A stretch of DNA of 64,000 nucleotides from assembly GCA_018401375.1 (NCBI GenBank), contig JAGYKR010000002.1, positions 1 to 64,000 on the forward strand, in the 5' to 3' direction. A program made the translations under genes and the position numbers. The stretch comes from Ilumatobacteraceae bacterium (GTDB taxonomy: Bacteria; Actinomycetota; Acidimicrobiia; Acidimicrobiales; Ilumatobacteraceae). The notes below the pieces were generated by a model, which was not told the origin of the DNA, made no database searches, and was given only the letters and a program-made list of their open reading frames with translations. Of the stretch, positions 7,665-16,318 are shown piece after piece (the stretch's first letter is position 1; every line of letters starts with the position of its first letter).

Positions 7665-9161
7665 ATGGCCATCCCCAAGGTCTGTGGCATTGAGACGGAA
7701 TACGGAATCTTGCCGAGGGGCACAGATCCAAACCCGATCACCGCTTCATCACTGCTTATTAACTCCTACCTCGCTGGTGCGCTCGGTCGTCGGGTGTCTG
7801 ACATCGGATGGGATTTTGTCAACGAGCAACCAGCCAACGATGCGCGCGGGTTCTTCCCCGATGAGGTCTTTGCCCCTGAGGTGGAGATGCACATGGTCAA
7901 CGCCGTATTGACCAATGGCGCCCGGTATTACGTGGATCACGCCCACCCGGAGATCTCCATTCCCGAGGTAGTTCACGCGCTGGACGCCGTCCTTTGGGAT
8001 CGCGCTGCAGAAGAGATCGTGCGCTCGTCAATGCGTCACGCTCAGACGGTTTTGCCTGACGGAGCCGAGCTCGTGATCTACAAGAACAACTCGGATGGCA
8101 AAGGCAACTCCTACGGCTGCCACGAGAACTACCTCATGGATCGAGCCATTCCCTTCGCTCGGATTATTCATCAGATCACCCCGCATTTTGTGACCCGCCA
8201 GATCTTTTGCGGGGCCGGCAAAGTGGGATGTGAACTGCCCGGACGCAACTTTGATGAAATTCCGTTTCAACTCAGTCAGCGGGCGGACTTCTTTGAGGAG
8301 GAAGTGGGCCTCGAAACTACGTTAAAGCGTCCGATCATCAACACCCGCGATGAACCTCATTGTGATCCGGAAAAATATCGACGCCTGCATGTGATCGTTG
8401 GAGACGCCAACATGTCTGAGGTCGCCACCTATCTGAAGGTGGGGACCACGGCGATCCTGCTGGCGATGATCGAAGATGATGCGCTCGGTGACGAGTGGCG
8501 TCTGGCCCATCCGGTATCGGCGATTCGGGCGATCAGTCACGACCCGACCCTGCGCACCCAGGTGAAGATGGCCTCCGGCGTGACGATGAGCGCGCTCGAA
8601 ATTCAGTGGGGTCTCCTAGAACGAGCCCAAAAATACGGGAAATCCCACGGGCTCGCGGTGGTGGATGAGACGGTGGGCCACGATGTGCTGCAACGCTGGG
8701 AGGACACGCTGAACGCTCTCGAATCTGACCCGATGTCGCTTGCTCATCAGGTGGATTGGGTAGCCAAATGGCGTCTCGTGAGCGGTCTCGCTGAACGTCA
8801 TGATCTCCGCCCTGGTGATGCCCGACTAAAGGCCATCGACCTGCAGTACCACGATCTGCGCCCCGAACGGTGTTTGGCAACTCGTGTGGGACTCGAGCGC
8901 CTCGTGGATCCTGAGGACGTGACAGCAGCGATGACCAATCCGCCAAAGACGACGAGGGCCTATTTCCGTGGACGTTGTCTCGAGAAATATCCCGACGAGA
9001 TTGTCGCCGCTAACTGGGATTCGTTGGTCTTCGATATCGGCAGTGACCCGCTGCGTCGGGTTCCGATGATGGAACCGCTGCGCGGCACCGCCGATCATGT
9101 CGCTAGCGTTATTGACCAAAGCGCTACGGCAACGGAATTGCTCGACCGCTTGGGTCGTTGA
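7665..9161 (+). CDS. dop: Pup deamidase/depupylase
   Basis: 498 aa member of the carboxylate-amine ligase-like family that converts the C-terminal Gln of Pup to Glu and removes Pup from substrates. The nucleotide/metal motif GIETEYGI is at residues 8-15. The long Dop-specific loop follows (about residues 16-45), which the ligase PafA lacks. The catalytic Asp region is YYVDHAHPE. It lies directly before pup, the standard position for Dop. The Pup encoded next ends in Gln, so this activity is required. Confidence 0.95.
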   Translation: MAIPKVCGIETEYGILPRGTDPNPITASSLLINSYLAGALGRRVSDIGWDFVNEQPANDARGFFPDEVFAPEVEMHMVNAVLTNGARYYVDHAHPEISIPEVVHALDAVLWDRAAEEIVRSSMRHAQTVLPDGAELVIYKNNSDGKGNSYGCHENYLMDRAIPFARIIHQITPHFVTRQIFCGAGKVGCELPGRNFDEIPFQLSQRADFFEEEVGLETTLKRPIINTRDEPHCDPEKYRRLHVIVGDANMSEVATYLKVGTTAILLAMIEDDALGDEWRLAHPVSAIRAISHDPTLRTQVKMASGVTMSALEIQWGLLERAQKYGKSHGLAVVDETVGHDVLQRWEDTLNALESDPMSLAHQVDWVAKWRLVSGLAERHDLRPGDARLKAIDLQYHDLRPERCLATRVGLERLVDPEDVTAAMTNPPKTTRAYFRGRCLEKYPDEIVAANWDSLVFDIGSDPLRRVPMMEPLRGTADHVASVIDQSATATELLDRLGR

Positions 9162-9190
9162 GAACTCGCACGTAAAGGGCGGTATCCGAA

Positions 9191-9388
9191 ATGGCAGAAA
9201 GAACTCAAAAGAGCAAGCAGACATCTGATCGTGATGCGACCGAGGCTCCCGCAGATGCCCCGGTGACATCGGAGACCGGCGAGAAACTCAAGGCCGAACT
9301 CGATGACCTGCTTGATGAGATCGATGAAGTTCTCGAGACGAACGCCGAGGAGTTCGTCAAGTCCTACGTTCAAAAAGGTGGTCAGTAG
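9191..9388 (+). CDS. pup: Prokaryotic ubiquitin-like protein Pup
   Basis: 65 aa, disordered and polar at the N-terminus, with a helical acidic middle ([18 protein letters not shown]) that binds the ARC coiled coil. It has the conserved [11 protein letters not shown] end. The terminal residue is Gln rather than Glu, so Dop must deamidate it before PafA can attach it to lysines. An AAAGGG site precedes the ATG. Confidence 0.97.
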   Translation: MAERTQKSKQTSDRDATEAPADAPVTSETGEKLKAELDDLLDEIDEVLETNAEEFVKSYVQKGGQ

Positions 9389-9391
9389 TCC

Positions 9392-10171
9392 GTGTCTATG
9401 CCGCTGTTCACCGCCCAAGAGGATCCGGGCGCGAACTTCCCTGAACTGCTCCGCCGGATGGATCTGTTACCAGCAGTAGGGGCCGGATCTGTAGATCTGC
9501 AGGTCCCACACGCGACCACCTGCGTGGCCCTGACCTTTAGCGATGGGGTGGTGATGGCCGGTGATCGTCGCGCCACATCAGGCCATCTGATCTCCCACCG
9601 CTCAATGGAGAAGGTGGTCGAGGCCGATCGTTTCAGCGGTGTGGCGATTGCCGGTGCTGCGGGACCGGCAATGGAGATGATCAAGCTCTTCCAACTCCAA
9701 CTCGAGCATTACGAAAAGGTGGAAGGAGCGGGCCTCAGTCTTGAGGGCAAGGCGAATCAGTTGTCGATGATGGTTCGCAGCAACCTGCCAGCGGCGATGC
9801 AGGGCATGATTGTGGTTCCTCTGTTCGCAGGGTTTGATCAACGGCGCGGTCTCGGGCGCCTGTGGGCATATGACGTCACCGGTGGCCGCTATGAGGAACA
9901 TGAGTACGTGGCCACAGGATCCGGCAGCCTGCACGCGAGCACCGTGATCAAAGTCGCGTATCGGCCCGATATGGGTCGGGCAGAAGCGGTGGCCTTGGCG
10001 GCTCGCTCGTTATGGGAGGCCGCCGACGCTGATTCGGCTACCGGGGGTCCTGACACGTTGCGTCGGATTTATCCGGTGGTTGCCACCATCACCTCCGCAG
10101 GTTGGCAACGCCTCGACGACACCGAGGTCGCCCAGATCTACACCGAGATCGCCGGGGCAAATCAGCGATGA
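9392..10171 (+). CDS. prcB: 20S proteasome beta subunit
   Basis: 259 aa threonine peptidase subunit. The propeptide of about 41 residues ends before TTCVALTF, making Thr42 the N-terminal nucleophile after processing. The GDRRATSG stretch and the catalytic Lys region follow. The GTG at 9392 is 3 nt after the pup stop; an in-frame ATG at 9398 is equally possible. Its stop overlaps the prcA start by 4 nt, which fits 1:1 expression of the two ring types. Confidence 0.95.
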   Translation: MSMPLFTAQEDPGANFPELLRRMDLLPAVGAGSVDLQVPHATTCVALTFSDGVVMAGDRRATSGHLISHRSMEKVVEADRFSGVAIAGAAGPAMEMIKLFQLQLEHYEKVEGAGLSLEGKANQLSMMVRSNLPAAMQGMIVVPLFAGFDQRRGLGRLWAYDVTGGRYEEHEYVATGSGSLHASTVIKVAYRPDMGRAEAVALAARSLWEAADADSATGGPDTLRRIYPVVATITSAGWQRLDDTEVAQIYTEIAGANQR

Positions 10172-10848
10172 GCATGCCGTTTTACGTTGCGCCCGAACAG
10201 GTGATGAAAGATCGGGCTGACTACGCCCGCAAAGGCATTGCACGAGGTCGAGCCTTGGTGGCTGTGCGCTACGAGGATGGGATTGCGTTAGTTGCAGAGA
10301 ATCCCTCCGAGACTCTGCGCAAGATCTCGGAGATTTACGACCGCATCGCATTCGCCGGTGTCGGGAAATACAACGAATTCGACCAGCTCCGGGTAGCGGG
10401 AGTGCGCGCCGCCGATTTGAAGGGCTATCAGTATTCCCGAGACGATGTGGATGCGCGCAGTCTCGCCAACCAGTACGCGCAGATCGTCGGTCAGATCTTC
10501 ACCCACGAGATGAAGCCGATGGAGGTGGAGATCCTCGTCGCCGAAATTGGAGTTGAGCCAGCCCAAGATCAGATGTTCCATGTCCTCTACGACGGCACAG
10601 TCTTTGATCAACGCGATCACGCTGCGCTCGGTGGCGATGCAGACGCGATCAACACTCGGTTGAACGAGACTTTCCGCGAGGGATTCACCTTGGAACAGGC
10701 AGCAAAGGTGGCTGTTGCCGCCTTATCGGGACCGGACCGGGTGATTGCACACAGTGATCTCGAGATGGCGGTTCTGTCCAGGGGGGCCACGCGTCGGTGT
10801 TTCCGTAGGATCCCGGAGTCCCAGGTCACGTCGATGCTCACTGGTTGA
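10168..10848 (+). CDS. prcA: 20S proteasome alpha subunit
   Basis: 226 aa alpha-type subunit forming the outer gate rings. It starts MSMPFYVAPEQVMKDRADYARKG, with the family's N-terminal helix, and lacks a catalytic Thr. The frame is open to 10102, but the ATG at 10168 overlaps prcB (ATGA) and restores the usual N-terminus. The C-terminus is short and lacks the long acidic tail of many actinobacterial PrcA proteins. pxpA follows after 28 nt. Confidence 0.94.
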   Translation: MSMPFYVAPEQVMKDRADYARKGIARGRALVAVRYEDGIALVAENPSETLRKISEIYDRIAFAGVGKYNEFDQLRVAGVRAADLKGYQYSRDDVDARSLANQYAQIVGQIFTHEMKPMEVEILVAEIGVEPAQDQMFHVLYDGTVFDQRDHAALGGDADAINTRLNETFREGFTLEQAAKVAVAALSGPDRVIAHSDLEMAVLSRGATRRCFRRIPESQVTSMLTG

Positions 10849-10876
10849 GCCGATCTCAGAGATAGCGACCCCGGCC

Positions 10877-11653
10877 ATGACAACTGTGGATCTGAACTGC
10901 GATATGGGGGAGTCCTACGGGATCTGGACCCTCGGCGCAGACGAGGACCTGCTCAAAATTGTTAGTAGTGCCAATCTTGCCTGCGGCTTTCATGCAGGGG
11001 ATCCGAGCACCCTGCGATCCGTCACCCACAGTGCCGTATCCCACGGAGTGGCCGTCGGGGCACAGGTGTCGTTTCCTGATCTTGCAGGCTTTGGTCGACG
11101 TCCGATGCAGATCGACCCGGGGGAGTTGCGAGACCTCGTTCTCTACCAGATCGCTGCCCTCGACGGGTTCATGAGGGTGCTCGGGTCACGGGTTTCGTAC
11201 GTGAAGCCTCATGGCGCTCTGTACCACGTCACTGTGTCCGATCCTGCGGCTGCGGCAGCGGTGGTTGCCGCGGCCGCAGAGTTTGATTCGACCTTGGCGA
11301 TTTTGGGTTTCCCTGATTCACAACTTCTGCGTGCAGCCCAGGCCGCTGGGCTGCGTCCCGTCACCGAGGCTTTCGCGGATCGGACATATCTGGCTGATGG
11401 TCAGCTCCAACCACGGTCAGCACCTGGCAGCGTGCTGACCGATTCCTCTCAGATCTTGGAACGCACTCTGCGTCTTGTGGAGACCGGGGAGATTCTCGCT
11501 ATCGACGGTTCCGTGATCTACCAGCGCGCCGAATCGATCTGTGTTCATTCCGACACCCCTGATGCGGCGCGCATCGCCAGGGTGTTGCGGGATGGGCTCG
11601 AAGCTGCTGGCATAAGCCTCACATCCTTCACCTCCGGATCGCCGATCGGGTGA
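10877..11653 (+). CDS. pxpA: 5-oxoprolinase subunit A (LamB/YcsF family)
   Basis: 258 aa subunit of the ATP-dependent enzyme that opens 5-oxoproline (pyroglutamate) to glutamate. Family hallmarks are the start VDLNCDMGESYG, the SSANLACGFHAGDP stretch and VKPHGALYH. The reading frame is open upstream into prcA, but the ATG at 10877 gives the conserved N-terminus. Its stop overlaps pxpB, and the three subunit genes are contiguous. The unit is inserted between prcA and pafA. Confidence 0.93.
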   Translation: MTTVDLNCDMGESYGIWTLGADEDLLKIVSSANLACGFHAGDPSTLRSVTHSAVSHGVAVGAQVSFPDLAGFGRRPMQIDPGELRDLVLYQIAALDGFMRVLGSRVSYVKPHGALYHVTVSDPAAAAAVVAAAAEFDSTLAILGFPDSQLLRAAQAAGLRPVTEAFADRTYLADGQLQPRSAPGSVLTDSSQILERTLRLVETGEILAIDGSVIYQRAESICVHSDTPDAARIARVLRDGLEAAGISLTSFTSGSPIG

Positions 11654-12309
11654 ACAGTCCAAGACCGATGACCGACGAGATTTCTCGCTACGGTCCGGTC
11701 GGCCTGCTGATTCGACCCCATCACCTCACCCCGGCTGCGGTGGCGGAATGGATTCGCCTTACCTACACCGATCGGGTGTGTGAGGTGGTGCCGGGAGCCA
11801 CCACGGTTCTCATCGAGTGGCACAGTTCAGCGGCCTGCGATGAGGCAATGCGGGAACTCTCGGAGTTGGCCATCTCCGCTCCTAGCGATGCGGAAAACAG
11901 CGATCCACCATTGATCTGCCCGGTGGTTTTTGATGGTCCTGATCTCACCGCAGTCGCGGCGCTGATCAACGCATCCGAGGCCGAGGTGATCGAACTCATC
12001 ACCTCCGCAACCTTTCAGGTGGCCTTTTGCGGGTTCGCTCCCGGATTCGGATACCTGACCGGTCTACCTGAGGTCTTGCACCTTCCGCGGCGGTCCACAC
12101 CGCGCACGCGGGTGGAAGCTGGATCGATGGCGATCGCGGCCGGTTACGCAGCGATCTACCCATCAGCCTCTCCGGGAGGTTGGCACCTCCTCGGCACCTG
12201 CGATCTACCCCTTTGGGACCTCCAGGCGGACCCGCCGGCGCTGATGACACCCGGGCGTCAAGTGCGCGTAAGCGTTGCGGATGCTGACAGGCCATCGAGG
12301 CCGCGATGA
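11650..12309 (+). CDS. pxpB: 5-oxoprolinase subunit B (KipI-like)
   Basis: 219 aa, homologous to KipI/AHS1 proteins. The typical C-terminal region FCGFAPGFGYLTGLPEVL, then TPRTRVEAGSMAIAAGYAAIYP, is intact. It starts at a GTG overlapping the pxpA stop (GTGA) and ends overlapping pxpC (ATGA), so translation of the three genes is coupled. It works with PxpA and PxpC in 5-oxoproline hydrolysis. Confidence 0.92.
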   Translation: MNSPRPMTDEISRYGPVGLLIRPHHLTPAAVAEWIRLTYTDRVCEVVPGATTVLIEWHSSAACDEAMRELSELAISAPSDAENSDPPLICPVVFDGPDLTAVAALINASEAEVIELITSATFQVAFCGFAPGFGYLTGLPEVLHLPRRSTPRTRVEAGSMAIAAGYAAIYPSASPGGWHLLGTCDLPLWDLQADPPALMTPGRQVRVSVADADRPSRPR

Positions 12310-13166
12310 GGGCGATTCGCATCCAAGAGACTGGTTGGCTCAGCAGCCTTCAAGACCAAGGCCGACCCGGGTACGGTCACCTCGGAGTCCCGCCTTCAGG
12401 TGTCATCGACATTGAACTCGCATCAAGCATCAACAGGATTCTGGGTAACACCGAAGATGCCACGGTGATCGAAACCGCCGGCGACCTCGTTATTGAAGCC
12501 TGCTCAGATCTACTCGTGGCCTCAAGCGACACGGGGGCACTCCGATCATTGAGGCCTGGCGATCTGCACCGTGTCCACCCGATGTCGGACAGAAACTTCG
12601 CCTATCTTGGGATTCGTGGTGGGATCCATGCCCCCAAGGTGTTGGGATCCGCGAGCCAGGATCTGCTCAGCGGAATCGGACCAGGGCTTTTGGATCCAGG
12701 CAGCGTGTGGGAGGTGGGACCTGAGCCTTCCACGGCGATCCTCGTTGATCAGATCGCAATCGCTCCACTGTCATCAACAGTGCGGATCTGGCCCGGTCCG
12801 CACCTTGGCCTGTTCGCCGAGGATACCTACGACATCATGATGGGGTATCGGTGGAGCAACAGCGGAGTGATGGACCGGATCGGAGTCCGATTGGATGGAC
12901 CTCCGCTGATTCGGAGAGATGCGCTCAATATTCCCAGCGAGCCGTTACTGACAGGTGCGATTCAGGTCCCACCCGACGGGCGACCGATCGTGATGTTGCG
13001 GGACCATCCAACGACCGGCGGTTATCCGGTGGTGGCGGTAGTTGATCCACGAGATCTTGCTCTGATCGCTCAAACGCCGCCCGGCGCCAATCTGCGGATG
13101 CGCTCCGGCGCGCAGGATCAGGTGTCCGGAGGACCAACCGATACTGTGCGGAACAGGAGACAATGA
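12306..13166 (+). CDS. pxpC: 5-oxoprolinase subunit C (KipA-like)
   Basis: 286 aa biotin-dependent-carboxylase-like domain protein (AHS2/KipA). Seen are the start [20 protein letters not shown], the GVPPSGVID motif, and [14 protein letters not shown] near the C-terminus. It overlaps pxpB at the 5' end and pafA at the 3' end (ATGA). That places the proteasomal ligase gene in the same translational chain. Confidence 0.92.
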   Translation: MRAIRIQETGWLSSLQDQGRPGYGHLGVPPSGVIDIELASSINRILGNTEDATVIETAGDLVIEACSDLLVASSDTGALRSLRPGDLHRVHPMSDRNFAYLGIRGGIHAPKVLGSASQDLLSGIGPGLLDPGSVWEVGPEPSTAILVDQIAIAPLSSTVRIWPGPHLGLFAEDTYDIMMGYRWSNSGVMDRIGVRLDGPPLIRRDALNIPSEPLLTGAIQVPPDGRPIVMLRDHPTTGGYPVVAVVDPRDLALIAQTPPGANLRMRSGAQDQVSGGPTDTVRNRRQ

Positions 13167-14524
13167 TGCAGCGTCGGATCTACGGTTTAGAGAACGAATA
13201 TGGGGTCACCTGCACCCTCAAAGGTCAGCGACGCCTGAGTCCTGACGAGGTAGCCCGCTACTTGTTCCGCAAGGTGGTGTCGTGGGGGCGGTCCTCCAAT
13301 GTTTTCTTGCAAAATGGGGCGCGCCTGTATCTCGATGTCGGTTCGCATCCTGAGTACGCAACCCCCGAGTGTGATTCTTTGCACGAGGTGGTGGTCCACG
13401 ACAAGGCCGGCGAACGGATTCTCGAAGGTCTCGTGGAATCCGCTGAAGAGCGCCTCGCAGAGGAATCAATCCGCGGGACGATCTATTTGTTTAAGAACAA
13501 CACCGATTCCGCAGGTAACTCCTATGGATGCCACGAGAACTACCTGACCCGACGTGGAGATGACCTCGAGCACTATTCGCAGGTACTGATCCCGTTCTTC
13601 ATCAGCCGTCAGATCTACACCGGTGCTGGCAAGGTTCTCCACACAGCCCGAGGGGCCACGTATTCGATCGCCCAACGTGCCGAACACATCTGGGAAGGAG
13701 TGAGTTCAGCGACCACCCGCAGTCGTCCGATCATCAATACCCGTGATGAGCCCCATTCCGATGCAGAGCAATATCGACGCCTCCACGTGATCGTAGGAGA
13801 CTCAAATATGAGCGAATACACCACCTTCGTCAAGGTGGGTGCGGCAGCCTGCATGCTGCGCATGCTCGAAGACCCATCCGTGATGCTGCGCGATATGACC
13901 ATGGAAAATCCAATCCGGGCGATCAGAGAAATCAGTCACGATCCAACCTGTCGGACCACCGTTCGATTGATCAACGGCCGTGAGGTCTCCGCATTGGATA
14001 TCCAACGCGAATATCTGGACCGAGCCCTTCGATATGCCGACGCCCAAGGCTTCACCGAACTCGAGATGAAGGCGTTAAAGATGTGGGAGCACTGCGTGTC
14101 CACTATCGAAAAGGATCCGCTGCTACTCGACCGCGAGGTGGACTGGGTCATCAAATACAAATTGATCGAGGCGTACCGTGAACGACACGGTCTTGAACTG
14201 TCTGATCCCCGAGTAGCGCTTGTGGACTTGCAATATCACGATGTGTCTCGGACCCGGGGGTTGTTTTACAAGCTTCAAGATGCCGGCCGGGTAGAACGAC
14301 TGTGCACCGATGAGGAGATTGAAACCGCCATCGATACACCCCCCCAAACCACCCGAGCGCGCCTGCGGGGCGAGTTCGTCCGCCGGGCCAAAGAAGCCCG
14401 TCGGGATTTCACCGTGGACTGGGTGCATCTGAAACTCAACGATCAGGCTCAACGGACCGTTTTGTGTAAGGACCCGTTTGCCTCGCAAGATGACCGTGTG
14501 GACCGTTTGATCGAGAGCCTGTGA
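13163..14524 (+). CDS. pafA: Pup-protein ligase
   Basis: 453 aa glutamine-synthetase-like ligase that phosphorylates the C-terminal Glu of Pup and joins it to substrate lysines. The ATP/Mg motif GLENEYGV lies at the N-terminus, and the catalytic Asp is in [17 protein letters not shown]. The Dop-specific loop is absent, which separates it from the paralogue upstream. It starts at ATG 13163 overlapping pxpC, or at the ATG directly after it. In many actinobacteria pafA is a few genes from prcA; here only pxpABC intervenes. Confidence 0.96.
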   Translation: MMQRRIYGLENEYGVTCTLKGQRRLSPDEVARYLFRKVVSWGRSSNVFLQNGARLYLDVGSHPEYATPECDSLHEVVVHDKAGERILEGLVESAEERLAEESIRGTIYLFKNNTDSAGNSYGCHENYLTRRGDDLEHYSQVLIPFFISRQIYTGAGKVLHTARGATYSIAQRAEHIWEGVSSATTRSRPIINTRDEPHSDAEQYRRLHVIVGDSNMSEYTTFVKVGAAACMLRMLEDPSVMLRDMTMENPIRAIREISHDPTCRTTVRLINGREVSALDIQREYLDRALRYADAQGFTELEMKALKMWEHCVSTIEKDPLLLDREVDWVIKYKLIEAYRERHGLELSDPRVALVDLQYHDVSRTRGLFYKLQDAGRVERLCTDEEIETAIDTPPQTTRARLRGEFVRRAKEARRDFTVDWVHLKLNDQAQRTVLCKDPFASQDDRVDRLIESL

Positions 14525-14546
14525 GTCTCCGAGGGCCTTCGGCCGG

Positions 14547-14552
14547 TACGGT
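14547..14552 (+). promoter_or_regulatory. TACGGT -10 of lepB leaderless promoter
   Basis: TACGGT ends 8 nt before the GTG start of lepB, and no Shine-Dalgarno is present. It starts a new transcription unit 23 bp after pafA. Confidence 0.5.
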
Positions 14553-14560
14553 GGAGCGAA

Positions 14561-15166
14561 GTGAATCTCAGCGCTGAGGGTCCCTTAGACCCAGATCCCT
14601 ACCAGCACGAACCGAACCCCAGTGACCGTGTTCTGCGTTCAGGTGCCCGGGCCTTCATGGACTGGATACTTGTCGTGGGGCTTGCGCTCGTTGTGGCGCT
14701 CGTGATCCGAGGTTTCGTACTCGCTCATTTCGTCGTGGATGGGACCTCCATGGCGCGGACGCTAGCGAGCGGGGATCGCGTGTTCGTGAACAAGTTGTCC
14801 TATCGGATCGGGGAGCCCGGTCGCGGTGATGTGGTGGTGCTCCACCAGATCAGTGGCACCTCAGAACGCGATCTCATCAAACGGGTGATCGCCCTCGGCG
14901 GCGAGGAGATCGAGATCCGATCCTGTGAGGTCCGCATCAACGGACGGATTCTTGTGGAGCCGTACCTTGATGCGGCGACCACCGCACCGGGATCTTGTGG
15001 CGGGGATACCCCGCGCACCCTGGTTCCTACGGATCACGTGTTCGTTCTTGGTGACAATCGTGGTGGATCTCAAGACAGCCGGGCGATCGGCCCGATCCAA
15101 CACGAAGATCTCGTAGGTCGGGCGTTTGTGGTGTTTTGGCCCCGCACCAGTTGGCAGTGGCTGTAA
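14561..15166 (+). CDS. lepB: Signal peptidase I
   Basis: 201 aa membrane-bound serine peptidase that removes Sec and Tat signal peptides. It has one transmembrane helix (about residues 35-57), the catalytic Ser in GTSMARTL (about Ser63), the catalytic Lys in DLIKRVIALGGE (about Lys107) and the GDNRGGSQDSR box. The polar N-terminal tail is short. The GTG start is fixed by the -10 hexamer 8 nt upstream. The Tat genes lie 0.8 kb downstream, so export functions cluster here. Confidence 0.94.
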   Translation: MNLSAEGPLDPDPYQHEPNPSDRVLRSGARAFMDWILVVGLALVVALVIRGFVLAHFVVDGTSMARTLASGDRVFVNKLSYRIGEPGRGDVVVLHQISGTSERDLIKRVIALGGEEIEIRSCEVRINGRILVEPYLDAATTAPGSCGGDTPRTLVPTDHVFVLGDNRGGSQDSRAIGPIQHEDLVGRAFVVFWPRTSWQWL

Positions 15167-15181
15167 GCCAAGCCTCACCCC

Positions 15182-15226
15182 AATTCACCTCATCCGAATT
15201 CACCTCATCCGAATTCACCTCATCTG
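15182..15226. repeat. Three-copy 15-bp tandem repeat
   Basis: Units AATTCACCTCATCCG at 15182 and 15197 are identical, and the third at 15212 differs at one base. The array lies in non-coding DNA between the convergent lepB and glycerophosphodiesterase genes, 16 nt after the lepB stop. Confidence 0.85.
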
Positions 15227-15241
15227 ACTGAACCGTGGCTT

Positions 15242-15967
15242 CTAAGGGCGCCCAATTTCGGCAGCGAAAGCATCCACCATCACATCGGGATCATCGCAGT
15301 ACACGGCGTCAATTCCCATTCGCAACGCTGGTCGCAACTGGTGTTCGAACTGCAAATCCCAGGAGAAGGCCAGCAGTGCGAATCGATGGAATAACGCCAC
15401 CAAGCCCCCATTCCAATCAGTGTGATGCATGTTGATCCCATGGATACCGACCTCGGCTAGACGGGCCGCATGCATCTCAGGTGTGCTTGTTAAGCGTTCC
15501 AACCGTGTGGAATGGATCAGTCGCATCGGATCCACCCGCTGTTTGATCGCAACCAAAAATTCCACTGATGGATGGCATAGATACACCCGCTCGGCCATCT
15601 CGGGGGCTAAGCCATCGACTATGTCGGCGATCGGGCCAGCCACCCGGTCATCTTTCACATCGATGGACAGATCGAAATCCGTACCGCACGCGCTGAGCAG
15701 CTCAGCCAAGGTTGGGATGTGGGTGGGAAGGTCGGCGCGCAGAACGTCCGCAATCGGTTGTCGACGGAACCGTTTTCCGACCACACCGTCGTGGTCAAGG
15801 ACAACTTCGCCGTCTGCGGTCAACCAGGCGTCGGTCTCAAGACCTCGGGCTCCAAGGCGTAGTGCCAGTTCGAAGGCGCCGATGGTGTTTTCAGGGCTAT
15901 GAGCCCGAGCACCACGATGCGCAAAAGAGATGGGTGGATCGATCAGGGAAGGGAGTCGTTGTTGCAC
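15242..15967 (-). CDS. Glycerophosphodiester phosphodiesterase family protein
   Basis: About 241 aa TIM-barrel enzyme that hydrolyses glycerophosphodiesters to glycerol-3-phosphate and an alcohol. The catalytic His region is FAHRGARAHSPENT near the N-terminus, followed by the ExD metal pair in LETDAWLTADG and the second His in LDHDG. No signal peptide is seen, so it is probably cytoplasmic. The frame is open to 16000, but a start there would leave only 3 nt to the divergent tatB; the GTG at 15967 is preferred. A second paralogue lies at 54752. Confidence 0.85.
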   Translation of the reverse strand: MQQRLPSLIDPPISFAHRGARAHSPENTIGAFELALRLGARGLETDAWLTADGEVVLDHDGVVGKRFRRQPIADVLRADLPTHIPTLAELLSACGTDFDLSIDVKDDRVAGPIADIVDGLAPEMAERVYLCHPSVEFLVAIKQRVDPMRLIHSTRLERLTSTPEMHAARLAEVGIHGINMHHTDWNGGLVALFHRFALLAFSWDLQFEHQLRPALRMGIDAVYCDDPDVMVDAFAAEIGRP

Positions 15968-15990
15968 GCCCCACGATCTTGTCACTCTCG

Positions 15991-15996
15991 TAGACT
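15991..15996 (+). promoter_or_regulatory. TAGACT -10 of tatB leaderless promoter
   Basis: TAGACT ends 7 nt before the GTG at 16004. No ribosome-binding site precedes this start, which supports leaderless translation. Confidence 0.45.
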
Positions 15997-16003
15997 CCAC
16001 GGA

Positions 16004-16318
16004 GTGTTCAATCTGACGGGCAGCGAACTGGTGGTGATCTTGCTGCTCGCACTGGTGGTTCTCGGACCGGAGAAGTTACCGGGTGCCATTCGCCAGGTAG
16101 GTCGGATCTACAGCGAGTTGCGCAAGATCTCCAACGGATTCCAAAAGGAGTTCACTTCAGCGATCCAAGAACCTGCTAAGGAAATGCGGAACCTGACCGA
16201 CATGCTCGGCTCCTCACTGAGCGAGATCACCTCCGATCAAACGAAGCCCGGTCCAACCTTGGAGACACCCCCCGCTCCGGTAAATCCTGAGAGCACAGCT
16301 CCAGAAGACCTCCGATGA
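16004..16318 (+). CDS. tatB: Sec-independent translocase TatB (TatA/B family)
   Basis: 104 aa. A single N-terminal transmembrane helix (about residues 6-21) is followed by the LGPEKLPGAIRQ hinge and a long amphipathic helix, then a Pro-rich tail. Length, the Glu in the helix start and position directly before tatC favour TatB over TatA. The frame is open upstream, but only the GTG at 16004 gives a normal N-terminus. It overlaps tatC by 4 nt (ATGA). No tatA is in the window. Confidence 0.85.
   Translation: MFNLTGSELVVILLLALVVLGPEKLPGAIRQVGRIYSELRKISNGFQKEFTSAIQEPAKEMRNLTDMLGSSLSEITSDQTKPGPTLETPPAPVNPESTAPEDLR

Noticed and set aside
7665-14524. dop and pafA as a recent duplication
   Set aside because: The two are ancient paralogues with different diagnostic loops, and each has its expected role and position.
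15182-15226. Possible CRISPR array
   Set aside because: Units are 15 bp, directly adjacent and without spacers. No cas genes are in the window.
16000-16000. Glycerophosphodiesterase start at 16000
   Set aside because: It would leave 3 nt to the divergent tatB start and adds residues without family similarity. The GTG at 15967 is a better choice.
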